Positions 13,741-26,396 of a stretch of 64,000 bases of DNA are shown piece after piece. The position numbers and the translations under genes are program-made. The DNA is taken from NCBI RefSeq assembly GCF_020882245.1, contig NC_083598.1:4581178-4645177 (forward strand), in the 5' to 3' direction. This DNA comes from Rhopalosiphum padi (lineage: Eukaryota > Arthropoda > Insecta > Hemiptera > Aphididae). The notes under the pieces are model-generated. The model made no database searches. It was not told the origin of the DNA and saw only the letters and a list, made by a program, of their open reading frames with translations. Positions within the stretch are counted from its first letter, which is position 1. The number at the start of each line of letters is the position of its first letter.

Positions 13741-14030
13741 TAGCATTTGTTATAAATAATATTAAATGGACATTCTTATTATGGTAATTTATAAAATATA
13801 TTCAACGTTCTAAGGAACACTCAAGAAATTATAAATTTAATGATGACTATACATTTGAATTATAAAATATTTAACGGTAACACTCGTTACCGCTGTGTAA
13901 ATATTTTTCAACCGAAAGTCGTGTATGTGTCTTTTGAAAAGTAACATCGATCGCACGACAGTCAGTTTTTATTTTTGTGTTTGAAACGGAATGTTAAGTT
14001 CTCATCGCCATTATACACTTAACGCGTGTT

Positions 14031-14378
14031 CTATAACTTGATGGTGGAAATCGGATGTACCGCCGTCGCGCTCGACGGTCTCTTTTTCGGCTCTTCCATC
14101 CGCTTCCTTCCTTCGACACTGTGCTTCATACCGTACAATACGTATATAAACAATCCTATCATCAGCCAAATTCCGAAATGGATCCAAGTGTGTATGTCGA
14201 GTTTCATCATCAAGTAAACGTTCAACAGGATGCTCATGCACGGTATCAGCGGAACTAGTGTGACCTGTGGGCTTAGACCACGGGACAACAGACTTTTTCC
14301 AATTGTACGTATCTGCATAATAATCGATATCGATAATCGGTAAGTTATCGATGTCCATGCATGATTATTGAATAAATC

Positions 14379-14415
<37 letters not shown>

Positions 14416-14785
14416 CGAATAATAGAAGCATTATTAAAAATTAAAAATTATAATATTGTTCACTTTAAACGTAGTAAATTGTATGTTCCCCTCATAAGTC
14501 GTGGTCATCTACTACGTGCATTTGAAGTTTCAGATTTCACATTGATCTATTTACAACCAATAAATATTTAAAATATTTCGTATTCACTATCAAATTTTAA
14601 TGGTTGATTTTTACTGGCCATCGTTTAGATAGAAAATAGTTAAATAAATAATAATTTATTTTTGTAAAAAATAAAATATAATATGTTATTATTACTATAT
14701 GAAAGAGATCAATAATAATTTGCACCTAAAGCAAAAGTTCTTTGGTCAATTTTGGCTGACTGGCAAGTTATAGCGACTAACATGT
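14031..14785 (-). pseudogene. Duplicated 3' end of the cationic amino acid transporter (last exon plus broken penultimate exon)
   Basis: 14031-14264 matches the last exon of the CAT gene at 31408-31641. It has the same 234-nt length, an open frame, the same splice acceptor (CAG before GTC), the same TAG stop and a downstream AATAAA (plus-strand TTTATT at 13968-13973). Only about four of 77 residues differ, for example H for R in HTWIRF. To its right, 14726-14780 matches the 3' part of the penultimate exon, but the final codon before the donor is TAG where the working gene has AAG, and the match stops inside the exon. With no upstream exons, this is most simply a fragment carried along when the Gr unit duplicated. 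A use as a distant alternative last exon is possible but unsupported. Confidence 0.8.
14380..14412. repeat. Poly-T tract, about 33 nt
   Basis: An uninterrupted T run inside the duplicated CAT tail. The paralogous place near 31871 has only about five Ts, so the run expanded after duplication. Confidence 0.9.
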
Positions 14786-15501
14786 GTCTGTAAGTTGCAT
14801 TTTATTTAATTTTAATTAGCTGTGTTTTTAGAATGTTTTTAAATACATTTATTTTATTTTGAAAAGTATTTGTGGGAGTGGATGGAATTCTAAAATTTAG
14901 AATTTGTAAATAAAGATTGTTTTTTATCAAATCATTATTCATTACCTGCTGGTAAGTATATGGTAAAGTTTTTCACAAGAATAATATGTCAAAATTTGAT
15001 TTAAAGTTGTCAAATAAATATGTACTAATTATTTGAAAATACATATTTTATACGTATTTAATAATCCATTACATAATACAGAGAACAATTCTTAGTAAAC
15101 TTGATATTTATTAAATTTATAATATATTTATATTTATTTAATTATTTATTAAGATAACTAAATATAATTTGTCCATGATTATAATTTTAAAATTTTACAT
15201 TTAATTATTTGAAGTACAAAATACAATTTTAATTACTAACAAATACTTAATTCTAGGTATGTTAATTTAGTATAATATTTTTTACCACCAAGTTTTTTTT
15301 TATTCACCTAGCATGTATATTGTATATATATATTCCAGTAACATTGTCATTAAATGTATTGAAAAGTAAACATTACGTAATTATAAAATTCATATAAAAT
15401 ATATGTATAAATACAAGTGTACGTTTATACTTACATAAGTATTCAACAGATTATTCACTATTTATATACATGTCGTGTAATTTATATTGAATTCCAACTT
15501 A
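14786..15501. other. Spacer after unit A
   Basis: AT-rich DNA beyond the point where similarity to the CAT locus ends. No gene or clear repeat end is seen. Confidence 0.45.
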
Positions 15502-16391
15502 AAAAATAGGTGGGCAAGTGAGTATCACTCTGATGTATTGTAGAGATGGAGATTGGAAAGTAGGTCACTATAATGGATGTGTTAAATTTGAATGCAATGA
15601 CAGGTATCATTGTATAAGAAAAACGATTCTGAACGGAGATGATTTGTCAGTATAGAATAATTAGTAGGATATATTATATTATTACCTATATTTAAATTTT
15701 AATATATCGTAATTTTAAGTGATTTCGTAAAAAAATAAATTACGCTCATAACATTTTTTCTATATTAACGCTGAAGTTTCTTTTTACAGTTATTTGAAGA
15801 AAAAATTATGGAGAACCTTGTGTTGGATTTTTCAACCTTAGATATAAATTAAAAAAAATTTTATGAATTTTCAACTACAAAATAATTCCTTGCACATTTT
15901 CGCGATTTTGACATATTTTGTTAACATTTGAACTTTTAATGCTTATAAACAAAAATTGTGACTAACGATTTTTGATTTTTTTTTTAATTTCAATGGTCTA
16001 TAAATAGTTTAAAAAAAAATTCTAACTAATTTTAAAATTTAATCGTTAATAGATAACGCCAATATAAACATTTTGTGAAAATTTCAAGTACTTACAATGA
16101 TTTGTTTTTGAGTTACAGCAAAATCAAAAAATCGATTATGTTGAAAGTGGTGATGCATAAAAATTCCGTTTTTCCGTTACTTTTTCAGAGTTTATCCTGA
16201 CGCTTTTGAAAACAACTGGAAATTTTAAACCACCAAAGTACCAACTAGATTCAATTTCCTTTTCAAAGAGGGTGTGAAGTCAGAAATTAAAGCATTATTA
16301 ATACTCCAAAACGTGATGACAGACACAAAAATAAAAAAAAAAACACACACATAATTGTAAAATCAATACATTCATTATTCCGTTCAGAATC
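15502..16391. repeat. Dispersed aphid-type repeat with inverted GATTCTGAACGGA motifs
   Basis: GATTCTGAACGGA at 15625-15637 faces TCCGTTCAGAATC at 16379-16391. The left part (GTGGGCAAGTGAGTATCACT and onward) and right part (CACACACATAATTG before the TTCAGAATC end) resemble a high-copy interspersed repeat I recall from aphid genomes. The class is not determined. No open frame is conserved. The exact limits are uncertain, and the left part may lie outside the inverted motif. Confidence 0.5.
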
Positions 16392-16980
16392 TTAAATATA
16401 AGTCTATCGTATTTTTTCGATTATTAGAAACATCTATGCCTATATTTTAAAATATTTTTATGAGTAAATAATTATTTTGTTTTATGAAAATTATATTTTC
16501 AGTTAATAATTATGTATATGTACATGCATTTTGATTTAGACACACAATACCGTGTATACATCATACACTTGTTTTATTTGTTTTCTAAGTTTAGATATAA
16601 ATTATTTTCACAAACTGACTTTTTATAAATTATGCTATTTCATTTTAAAGGTAAATACTAAAAATACATAAAGTAGTTTCTATATCTTTATAGATTTTTT
16701 CTTTTAAAAAGAAATATATTTTTTTGTATCATTATCTAAAATATTTTAACAATACTCAAAACAATATTACAAATTACAACAATTCTTTATTAAATTGTAT
16801 CTTAAATTTAAAATGAGTAATTTAATCAGTGTTGAATGTTGAATGTTTTACATATTTATTATTTTCATGTCATTAATAATGATATATTATCTACTTACTT
16901 GAATACCTGACCGATATATTCATGTTTAGAATGGAAGTGGACTATAGATATAAACATGATATTTCATAGTAATGATCGTG
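16392..16980. other. Spacer before unit B
   Basis: AT-rich, with no gene seen. It ends where similarity to 6487 starts. Confidence 0.4.
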
Positions 16981-17626
16981 TAATATGACGTGTGGTGGTG
17001 CTAGCAATTATTATAATTCGAAATTAAAATTAAAATGACTGATGTATATTATAAAAATGTACTACCATATAAAAATTTAAGATGCCAGAATTTATTCTGC
17101 ACAATGATTGAGGACAGTATGTTGTAAGTCAAACGTTATATTGCCTTTCAATTCGATTGTATTTCATCAAAACGTAAATGTTAGGCCGGCGGATTGGGTA
17201 GGCAATATAGAGGCAATCTTGTGTAGAATTCAAAAGATGTATACACAAATTGTAAAATACAAGTAGAGCCGATGTGGTAATGACAATTTATATAGTAGCA
17301 GGGTTACTCAACTAATAATTACCCGAAGATAAATAATATGATTAAATAATACACTCAAAGTTTAAAATATAAATTTCAATAAAAATGCAGTCGATACGTC
17401 TATAATACTTCATTGAATTTTTCAATATACTATAAATGTGTTATTTTTTTTAATTATTAAGGTAAACACAGTTACAGTAACTGTTACTAGTTTGTAACAT
17501 TAAATCAAACTCTATTACTAATGATTAAAATGTCCAATACATACTTTTTAACGTTTGTTTTCTTTGTTGTAAAAAAAAAAAATGGTTTAGTTACTATTAT
17601 ATTGTTCCCTATAGTTCACGGTAAAA
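16981..17626. repeat. Upstream part of tandem unit B, partner of 6487-7112
   Basis: Same orientation and order of motifs as 6487-7112, with small indels, such as a 17-bp stretch around TAATGACAATTTATATAGTA present only here. It sets the left edge of the unit containing Gr B. Unit C has no equivalent. Confidence 0.85.
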
Positions 17627-20600
17627 AATGTAATCATTCTAATAAATGAAAAATGTTTGGATTTATTTGTTTTTCACAAATACAGCTTATTATAAAGTAT
17701 TAGTTTTAGAATCCTTGCATTTGATTCCATAAATTAATTTAGCTTTCGTGTTCTCTTTGGTCCTAAGAATTACATAAATAATAGTCTGATATAAGCTATA
17801 CGTTCCTTAGTCTAGACTAGTAACAAACTTAAATAATTTCAATTTTATTACCAAATTAATATAATATATATATGTAATTAATCATATTTGCTATACAAAA
17901 TTGTATTTACATGTTAAGTAACTAATTGTACTTTTATCCCTTGAGAGCGTTAATTATTATTGTAAATAAATAAAAGCAATTTAATTTTAGATCTAAGTTA
18001 ACTTATGTCTGAAACCTCAAAATATCAATATATGAAAAGTACCATTCGCAACTATACACACCAAAGGTATATCATATACATAAACAGTTTTACTACATTT
18101 TATAACAGCAACATGTATTGCTAGTGCTCTATAATCCATTAAAATATAACGAAATTTTCGTGCATCGTTTAAATAGAATTAATATACTTATAAATAATAA
18201 TATAATATAATTATTAATAATAACTTATTGAATAATTAACACAGAAACTAACTGTTAGGTAGTTAATATATTTACGATTACCACTATATAATTTATGAAA
18301 ATAATAGTGATGTTGCCAGAAATAAGTAATCAAAGTATAGTATCTACAGTAATGGAAAAGAGTCAAGAAAAAAATATATTTACTATCGTACACTTATAAA
18401 CACTTATTTCAAAATTGAATATGACCACCATTTTTATCTCTAAGTGAGTTGCGATCAATTTATCTATAAACATAACAGTAAATTATACTATGACGTTTTT
18501 ATTTTTGGGAAACCTATATTTTATAGCCTTTAACTATCTACAAAAATACATTATATTATAAAAAATCTTACATTATTATTTTTTCAAATTGTTCGACAAA
18601 TACAGATTTTTTTAACATTTAGATAAAAAAAACTAAAAATTCAAAAATTGTTATTAAATAACTTGTGAATGCCTAAATAAAAAAATTTTCTACGTGTATT
18701 CAAAATTATAATATTTAGTGTTGACTGTAAGGTATATTAACTAATTACTTCTAGTTATAACCGCATACGGTCCTCGAACACATTTTATCCGGCCCGCAGA
18801 CAATAAGAGTTACAACAACATTATATTATGTGTTATTATTGTAAATTATTTTTTTTGTTAAATATTATTGGTTTTTAAACAATCTAAATATGTACTTAGA
18901 AATTGTATGGCCCTCGAAACATTTTCAGATCCTTAATGTGGCCCTTCAACAATATTAATTGGTGACCCCCGACATAAACTATATTCATTACGCAACAAAA
19001 TACTACTAAGTTCCAAATCCTTGTGATAATTATTATTAAATTAGTTAATATTTTGATATTTTCATTGTGTATAGAAATTTCTAATTTATATAATTTAGGT
19101 AAATTTGAACAAAAATTGCTCATAAATAATGTACATGATTTTGTTTTTACACATTTTGAGTTGAAATATTGACAAAATCAGATATTTAAACGAAAAATAA
19201 TGATTTTAGACATTTTAATGTAATTCAAAGATATCATTTATGTGTAAATTAACACTATCCAATATAGATTATAGAACGATATATCATTGAATTCAAATTT
19301 AACACACCCATATATTAGTGACACGCTTGACACTAAATATTATACAACAGAGCGGTATCCACTTGCCTATATTTTTTTCTTTTCTTTTACTAATTATATT
19401 ACAGAGAAACTATCTTTATACTATTATTATAACATAATATCTGTATCTGTTTCATCACAATTACAAAAAGCATTTTAAAAATAAAGAATTTCACCAATTA
19501 AAACATAAAGTATATTTGAATGCGTTTTTATAAGATTTGGTAACGACAATAAATTAATAATTTATTAGCCTCTGTTGTATATATATATATATATATATAA
19601 TATAATATATGTATATATGTTTTACATAAAACGTTTATTTAATTCGTCACCACGAGAACGAAAAAATTGTGTTTAAATACCTATAAAAATAGCTGAACCA
19701 CTTGTACGTCAGTGATGGCGTCGTCGATATAAGAGATGAGAGTGTAACAGATTCACTCTAGAAAAGTAAATGCGGCTTTAGCTAACTGCAGTAGTGAAAC
19801 GCATTTGCTGATCTAGTGAAGCGAGAACCGAGATATCTCTTTTTTCATTTTATTATCTATATGTTTTAGACAAATAATGGTTATTAAACCCGTTTTATGT
19901 CAAATTAGTCGATTTTAATCAACAGTTAATTTAATGTTACGGTTCGATCCTCGCCTAATGACAAAAGATTTTTTTTTTTTTTTTATAGACAAAATATTAT
20001 GATAATAAAATATAATAAAATTAATTAACAGACTATTTGTCGCCCGTACAAAATGCATCCGTGTTAAGTTTGGTCGCCTATAATGCTAACATTTAGCGTA
20101 AGGATTAAAAACTATTTTTGGTTTTCTGATTTGGCGTATAGAAGATATCTCTGACATATCAATTTTACATAACTGTCCCGTTTAGAGTTGCATATTTTCA
20201 ATCGATTAACCTATTATATATCATTCGTTAAAATATATAACATATTGTATATTATTCGAATAATCGATTAAATAACCACACAGCCTTTAAACATAATAAA
20301 TAGGTAATATAATATTGAGCTAATCGGTGTCTTACGCCTCAGAACAAAATTCATATTTACACGCAGATAAAATATACACACAAAAAAATGGTTGGGTTGC
20401 AGGAAACCCGTGGACTGCCGTGCCGTACCGTATTTCCCGTTATCGGCCAACTGTTATTGTTATTATTATGTGAGTATCACATTTATTATAGATATACAAA
20501 TTACATATGAAAATTTATTTTTACCGATTTCAACCCATTAAAATCAAAATTTTGAAAAATCCTTTCTTAGTGCGCCCCTCTATTCCTCAAGGAACCTCTG

Positions 20601-20750
20601 TACAAAATGTCAAGTCTCTACACCCAGCGGTTCGGTCTGGGCGTCGACGAGTGAATAGGGGCGGTATATAGAGATTAATAATTAAAATTTTAATGCATAA
20701 ACTACTATTCAATATTATGATTTCGATCGATTCAACCAAATAAAATATGA
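17627..20750. other. Unit B spacer, no gene seen
   Basis: About 3.1 kb of AT-rich DNA with a long AT run at about 19579-19612 and a degenerate hAT fragment (18769-18971). The stretch around 20575-20660 (AAGTCTCTACACCCAGCGGT) resembles the tail of a dispersed insect retroelement, but I could not define its ends. Short frames here have no splice or domain support. Confidence 0.4.
18769..18971. mobile_element. Degenerate hAT-like fragment
   Basis: On the - strand this starts near GGGGGTCACCAA and carries two diverged direct copies of a GGGCC...ATGT.TTCGAGG.CC motif (18907-18950 and 18769-18803). GGCCC-rich subterminal motifs next to a GGGGTC end are common in hAT elements. A second terminus and a target duplication are not visible, so this is an old or truncated copy. 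Confidence 0.35.
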
Positions 20751-21005
20751 ACATTTTTAATAAACTAGTAGAATTGGTAATGAATAAGCTTTGCGTGTCT
20801 TATGCATTTTGCAGTTAATAGGTATTGTGGAAGTCGCAAATCAAACAACAATGTCAACCAAGTGACAATTATTCTGTCATTTAACTTCGAGTTATTATTT
20901 TACCATTCCGACGGATATTAGGTTCCATGACTAAGCAACCATAGGACCCCAAACACAAGTTCGCATAACAAACATTATAACGAAAATCTTCATCGTACTA
21001 TAAAC
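20751..21005 (+). promoter_or_regulatory. Conserved 5' flank of Gr copy B
   Basis: Aligns with the 5' flanks of A and C over about 255 bp, including ACAATTATTCTGTCATTTAA. It remains intact although the coding sequence downstream has a stop codon, so the gene may still be transcribed. Confidence 0.6.
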
Positions 21006-23414
21006 ATGACATCATCTTTTATAGTGGCTTTTAGGCCATTTTTAGTGTTATCAAAAATTTTTGGAATCATAAGCATAACATATACATTTGAAAGCGGATT
21101 ACTGATAAAAACATCGAATATTATGGCTTATAACTGCCTTGAAGTAACGCGAATGATCGTATTGATATGGTTTACGTACATTTTCCATTTAAATAATAAG
21201 TTTATTTTCCGAGACCTTGTGTTGCTCAAATTTTGGTCTATAATTGTCATGGCGAGGTTTTCCGAAATATGGATCATCAAGTACGAGTATTATTACAAAT
21301 TATTTATTTATTATTCTAAGTTATAAGTAAGGAACAGATTTGAATTTTGAATACAAATTGCATTTTTTTCTGAAAATATTGCACGTCAAACACAAAATGA
21401 ATTTCACACATCAAGGAATTAAAAAATGTAACTTTTATATTACATTTTTTTTTAACATTTTTAGTGTATTTTTATATTTTATTTTATATTTTAGTAATTA
21501 ATTATTATTATATTTTATATACGAATGGATAAAATTTTATAAAAATGTACTTAAAATTCATTCTAAAAGAATAAAATTAAATATTATTTATTTTGCCTTG
21601 TCACGCTTCTATTTTTATTATTTGTTATAAATTATAATATATACAAGGAAGAAGGTATTTACATAAATTTTATATTAGTATCTCATAAGTGGTTTAATTT
21701 CCCGCACAAAAAAAATTGGAAAGAATCCTCAGACCCATTACCAAAGCCGTGACCTACTTTTAATCTTTTTAAATTTTAGTACTTTTCTTATTTCTATTGT
21801 TACGTCATTACAATCGTATAAAATGTTTTAGGATGATCAACGGCATAATCGAATTTGATGGAAAAGTCAACGGACTTCCACTGACCGTATTAGGAGAACT
21901 AACATGTTCGATGACAAAATACAATTGGAAAAAATTTTTGGCCGCGGTGCTCATGTCTTACATCAGTCTTCAAATATGTTCATTGTTGACGTGGCCGCCG
22001 GCAAGATTTGACTTCAGCATCGTCGTTAAATATTTTTTCGAAATACCGTGCGTAACGGAGTTCGTGATTTTCGCCACGGCGTACTTCTATTTCCACAATT
22101 TGGGATTTTGATTCGACATGTTGAATAGTCTCTGTAAGCGATTGCCCGACGGACTTGTTACCGCTGCCGACACACCGACACAATCCGAAATCACTCAGTT
22201 GATAGAAAGTATACGGTTATTACACGCCGAACTGTGCGATTTGTTGCGTACCTTTAGTCTGGGCTACGGCGTGGTGATGTTGTTCTACTTTGTGTTCAAT
22301 TTTTTGGATCTTTTGCGGAATATTTACTATTTGTTACACATGTCCAGATATTCATCGTCCAAAAATAGTGTTAACTTTAGCGCTTTAAACATCTTAATGG
22401 TCGTTGTGTTTTGCTCACAACACGTCATCTTCGTTTTGATTTTACTAATCACTGTATCTTGGATAAATACAAAGGTAATGCAATAATAATAAAATATATA
22501 TAATAATATGTTCCTATGATTTTTAATTTCAGAAAATGGAAATAGTTTCGTTTCTAAGATTAATACATATTTCAAAACTACCACTTGATACTAAGTTACA
22601 AGTAATTATAATTTTTGGTCCAGATTATAACATTGGAAATAATATACTTACAACAATAATACATTTTTAATATTACCTACATGAATTCTTTGTTTTTAAT
22701 ATATAATATATTTATATTTACTCAACTACTTAGATTAAAATGTTTATGAATCAATTACCAACTTTTGAATGGGATCAAATTACAGTTTATGGATTTTTTC
22801 AAATGGATTTGAGATTTGTACTATCAGTAAGTACTTATAACTAATGTATTAGTATATGAGGTTCCGCCTCAGTAGATATATAATTATTTCTAGTAAAAAT
22901 ACGTTTATTGTATATAAATCATGAATTAGAATTTTTAATAAATAAAGAAAATGAATATAGATGTTTTAAAATAGGACATACGTTGAATAAACATTAGTTT
23001 TTCATTGGTTTACGATGTTTTAAACGTATATTTTCGACATATTATCGGAAATTATTTTGTCTATTTTGGAAACAATTTTAATCAAAAAAAGTTTAAAATC
23101 TTTAAAATAAAAAACGTTTACAAAATCTAATCGGAAAACAGTATAATATACAAATATTATTTTCGTCTATTGATAGAATAGTCGAAAAATATACGTTATT
23201 GTATGTGACGGATAAATTCTAGACGTGTTTTAAGTTAACAATTTACGTAAAATAGGTCTAAAGAATTTATGTAATTTTATTGTTGCAGTTTCTCTTATTA
23301 CTTACGACAACATTGGCCACATCGGTACAAATGAAAGAACATCCATACGTGATTAAATTTAACAACGCGTATCATTCATATTTAAAGTTCGAGTACTTAA
23401 ACTTGCATGAATAA
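21006..23414 (+). pseudogene. Gustatory receptor, tandem copy B, with one in-frame TGA
   Basis: Exons are 21006-21280, 21832-22474, 22533-22601, 22734-22826 and 23289-23414, with the same lengths and phases as A and C and intact GT-AG borders. The only lesion I find is TGA at 22109-22111 (codon 185), where A and C have AGA (context GGATCTAGA in A and C, GGATTTTGA here). Without it the frame would continue to a normal C-terminal helix TTLATSVQM. Read literally, the product stops at 184 residues, within or just after the fourth hydrophobic segment, and could not form a seven-helix receptor. The absence of other damage suggests a recent or polymorphic null, a sequencing error, or readthrough. 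Confidence 0.82.
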
Positions 23415-23708
23415 GTATATAACTTCTCACTTAATCACGTATATTATATATTAATTTATTACTGTTTATAGCATTATATTATTATTCTTACTCAGATATT
23501 TTAAATATTATATTTTTTTAAACGTTTATACGTACATTTGTTTGAAATTTTGTTTTCAATGGGTATTGGATTATTTGGATTATATTACGTGATATCATAT
23601 CATACAGATTAATTTATTATTATGAGTAATACTTTAAGGCTTTAGCACCTACGTAAGTGTGTTTTAGTATTATGTTATTTTTTGTAAAGAAATCGCATTT
23701 GTCATAAG

Positions 23709-24231
23709 CAAGGCTGGGCAAGTTAACGATTTTTTTTTACTCCTTAAGTTTAGTTATTTTAAAAAGAATCAAGTTAAATCATGTTAAAAGTTACTCATAT
23801 TTTTTTCGTTAACTCATTAAGTTAAAAATTAACTTGATATTAATTTAGTTTAAAGTTAAAATTTTCTATTTTTCAAAAATAAAAAATTCCAGACACATAA
23901 TCTTGTTTATTAGATAGTTTTTCTTTACGCTCAAGAAAATTACCAGGAAAATTAAAAATGATAAATCTATGTACCAATTAGCTATCAAAAAACCTAATTT
24001 TCTAAAATAAATTTTAAGGTTTTGAATTATTCTTGCATTATTCTTCAGACGAAAATTAACTTATTTTAAATACTTTTGAATAAACTCGACGTTAACACAT
24101 TAATCTCAAAAAAAAAGTAACATATTAAGTTAAAAGTTAATTTCAAAAAAAAGTAACGAGATTAACTTCATTAAAATTAACTTAACGTATTAACTTAATT
24201 TTAACTTTTAATTCGTTAATGCCCAGCCTTA
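23709..24231. mobile_element. hAT-like MITE, 523 bp, downstream of Gr B
   Basis: The ends are CAAGGCTGGGCAAGTTAACG and, reverse-complemented from the right, TAAGGCTGGGCATTAACG. Flanks are GTCATAAG (23701-23708) and GTTATAAG (24232-24239), an 8-bp duplication with one mismatch. The equivalent positions in A (13748-13755) and C (30324-30331) are uninterrupted, so insertion followed the separation of the copies. The inside is rich in TTAAGTTAA-like motifs and has no coding frame. Confidence 0.85.
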
Positions 24232-24853
24232 GTTATAAGTTGTATTAAATGGATATTCTTATTATTATAATTTATAAATATTCAATGTTTAAAATAACTC
24301 GCAAGAAAATATAAATGTATTGATGATTATACGTCTTAATTGATAAGTATTTAAATGTGTTAAACAACGCCCAACGATGTTATTTATATAATTATATTAC
24401 GTATAATTAAAGGAAAATGGCATTTAATAAGTTTTCCAATATCAAAATATAGATGTGGAGATAGGTCTCTAGGTAAACTTATTTTTTTCTAAAAACCTCA
24501 ATAAACGTTGATATTACGAGTAATATTATATTATAAATTACATTATAATATATTTTATTTTTTACAAATCATTCATAAAATATTCACGAATATAATATTA
24601 TATACATATAAATAAACAAAAATACTATTCTTATTAGACGTATTATATTGGGTTTGTAATTAACGCTTGCTTAGTACTAAAATTTTAACATAATATACAT
24701 AATATTAAAATAGCAATAATAAAATAATATTATTGATGATAATTTAAATAAAATTGTTCATGTAAAATGTATTGTTTTATGTTTTTTATAAACTATATAA
24801 TTATATAAATAGAACCATGAAGATTTTTTAATGTCTATTTCTATTTATATATA

Positions 24854-25931
24854 TGTTACCGGAAATGTTGACATTTAGGAAATGATGACAATTCCTAGTA
24901 AATGTTGACAATTCCTAAAATCGGAAGGAAATGATATCATCGCCTAGTATATGTTATCATTTCCTAACGATAGTAGGCAAAGATGCCAGATTTTTTAAAT
25001 TTAATCTGACTTATTTAAATATTACTTTTATCAAACATAATTATTAATTAATCTAGTATCACCTTAATAAATAATCAATAAATAAACAAGAATTTTTTTA
25101 ACATTTTAATTTATGTAATTTAAACTTTTTAAAATTTTTTTATGATTTGCAACGTAGTTACTCATTTTTATTTTCACATGGCAAACTTCCATGGCATTTA
25201 GAATTACAAATTCTAGATGCCGATCTGCAAGCACACCTGTTCGTCTTGCATTTTGTCTTACATTGACATCGGGTATATCCTTGTGCCCCTGAAATACTAT
25301 TTACAGTAGCTGCCTCCCGAAGTGATAATGGTTTTTCTGTTTGACCTGCCGATTTTAAAACAGTACTTAGATCCAATAAATTTGCTTTACAAGGATTTAT
25401 TTCTGATCTTGTGTACATATGTTTTAGAAATCCACTTTCAGTGCCTACAATTTAAAAAAAATAATAATAAATTTTTATAACGCATGAGTTTGTTTACGAA
25501 GATGATTAAAACGTTAATAAGAATACTAGTGTACTTCTTAAATAGCTTGTATAAATCGTCCTTAACTTCTGTTACAACCGCTAATACATTTCTTGGTGAT
25601 CCACGAGCACGATCTACATCTGGAATATTCAGACGTACTGTAGTTCCAACACACATTTGTATCGAAACAATATTTATTAATTTTTACAGTAAAATATACA
25701 TTTTTAATATCATTTTATAAAAAAGATAAATTAATAAATGTCATTTTATGCATTTTTTTATATATATTTTTAGATCATCAAATTTCGGGCCCTAATGATA
25801 ACATTGCCTAATAAACTACGGAAATGATGACAATTCCTAGGCGGTGATATCATTTCCTTCCGCTTTTAGGAATTGTCAACATTTACTAGGAATTGTCGTC
25901 ATTTCCTAAATTGTCAACATTTTCGGTAACA
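24854..25931 (-). mobile_element. Ginger-like integrase transposon, internally deleted, with about 95-bp inverted ends
   Basis: The left end TGTTACCGGAAATGTTGACA and the inverted right end TGTTACCGAAAATGTTGACA stay alike for about 95 bp (to CCGCCTAG). Shorter AGGAAATGATGACAATTCC-like repeats continue inward. The ends begin TGT and finish ACA, flanked by TATA (24850-24853 and 25932-25935), although the flank is AT-repeat so the duplication is ambiguous. The interior encodes, on the - strand, the tail of an integrase-type protein (separate entry). TGT/ACA ends, a 4-bp duplication and this protein tail fit the Ginger group. The catalytic core is missing, so it is non-autonomous. The site is empty downstream of Gr C. 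Confidence 0.7.
25158..25656 (-). pseudogene. C-terminal remnant of a transposon integrase protein (KRBA2-like)
   Basis: The 5' piece (25656 down to about 25540) reads VRLNIPDVDRARGSPRNVLA, followed by VVTEVKDDLYKL. This resembles the C-terminal domain of integrase-type proteins annotated as KRAB-A domain-containing protein 2-like in insects. After a gap with intron-like borders, the 3' piece (about 25450-25158) carries SLREAATVNSISGAQGYTRC and then a Cys-rich tail with spacing CxCxxxCxxxxCxC...CxxxCH. No DDE/integrase core is present. The assignment rests on recalled family resemblance. The frames do not join cleanly across the gap, so I treat it as a decayed fragment. Confidence 0.65.
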
Positions 25932-26139
25932 TATATATATAATTATTACCTATATGTATACGAAAAAACTAATATAAATATATTATTCTATAAATGGAGA
26001 TCACAACACAAAAAAAAAAAATTAGGACATTAATTATTATACGTATTATAAGTCTTGTTAACAATATTATTTAATGATTTTGTATAGAACCACCTAGTTT
26101 TGTATAATAATAATAAACAAAATATAAAACATAAACATA

Positions 26140-26396
26140 ACACATTTTTAATAATCTAATTGAATTGGTAATGAATTATGCACAGCGTGTTCTATACATT
26201 TGGATTTAATAGACATTGTGATAAGTGCAAATCAAATAACTATGTCAAACAAGTGACAATTATTCTGTCATTTAACTGCGAGTTATTTTTTTACCACCCC
26301 GCCGGATATTAGTTTCCTTGTCCAAGAAACCATAGATCCCCACACACAAGTTCACATAACAAACATTACAACGAAAAACTTCATCGTACTGTGAAC
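26140..26396 (+). promoter_or_regulatory. Conserved 5' flank of Gr copy C
   Basis: Aligns with 8378-8646 and 20751-21005, again including ACAATTATTCTGTCATTTAA and TCATCGTACTGTGAACATG. The junction between unit B's 3' flank and this flank lies between about 26107 and 26139. Unit C therefore begins directly with the promoter and lacks the upstream block found in A and B. Confidence 0.6.

Noticed and set aside
14011..14358. Alternative frames around the duplicated CAT tail (both strands)
   Set aside because: Only the - strand frame ending at 14031 matches the CAT C-terminus; the others are overlapping shadows that mirror equivalents at 31379-31732.
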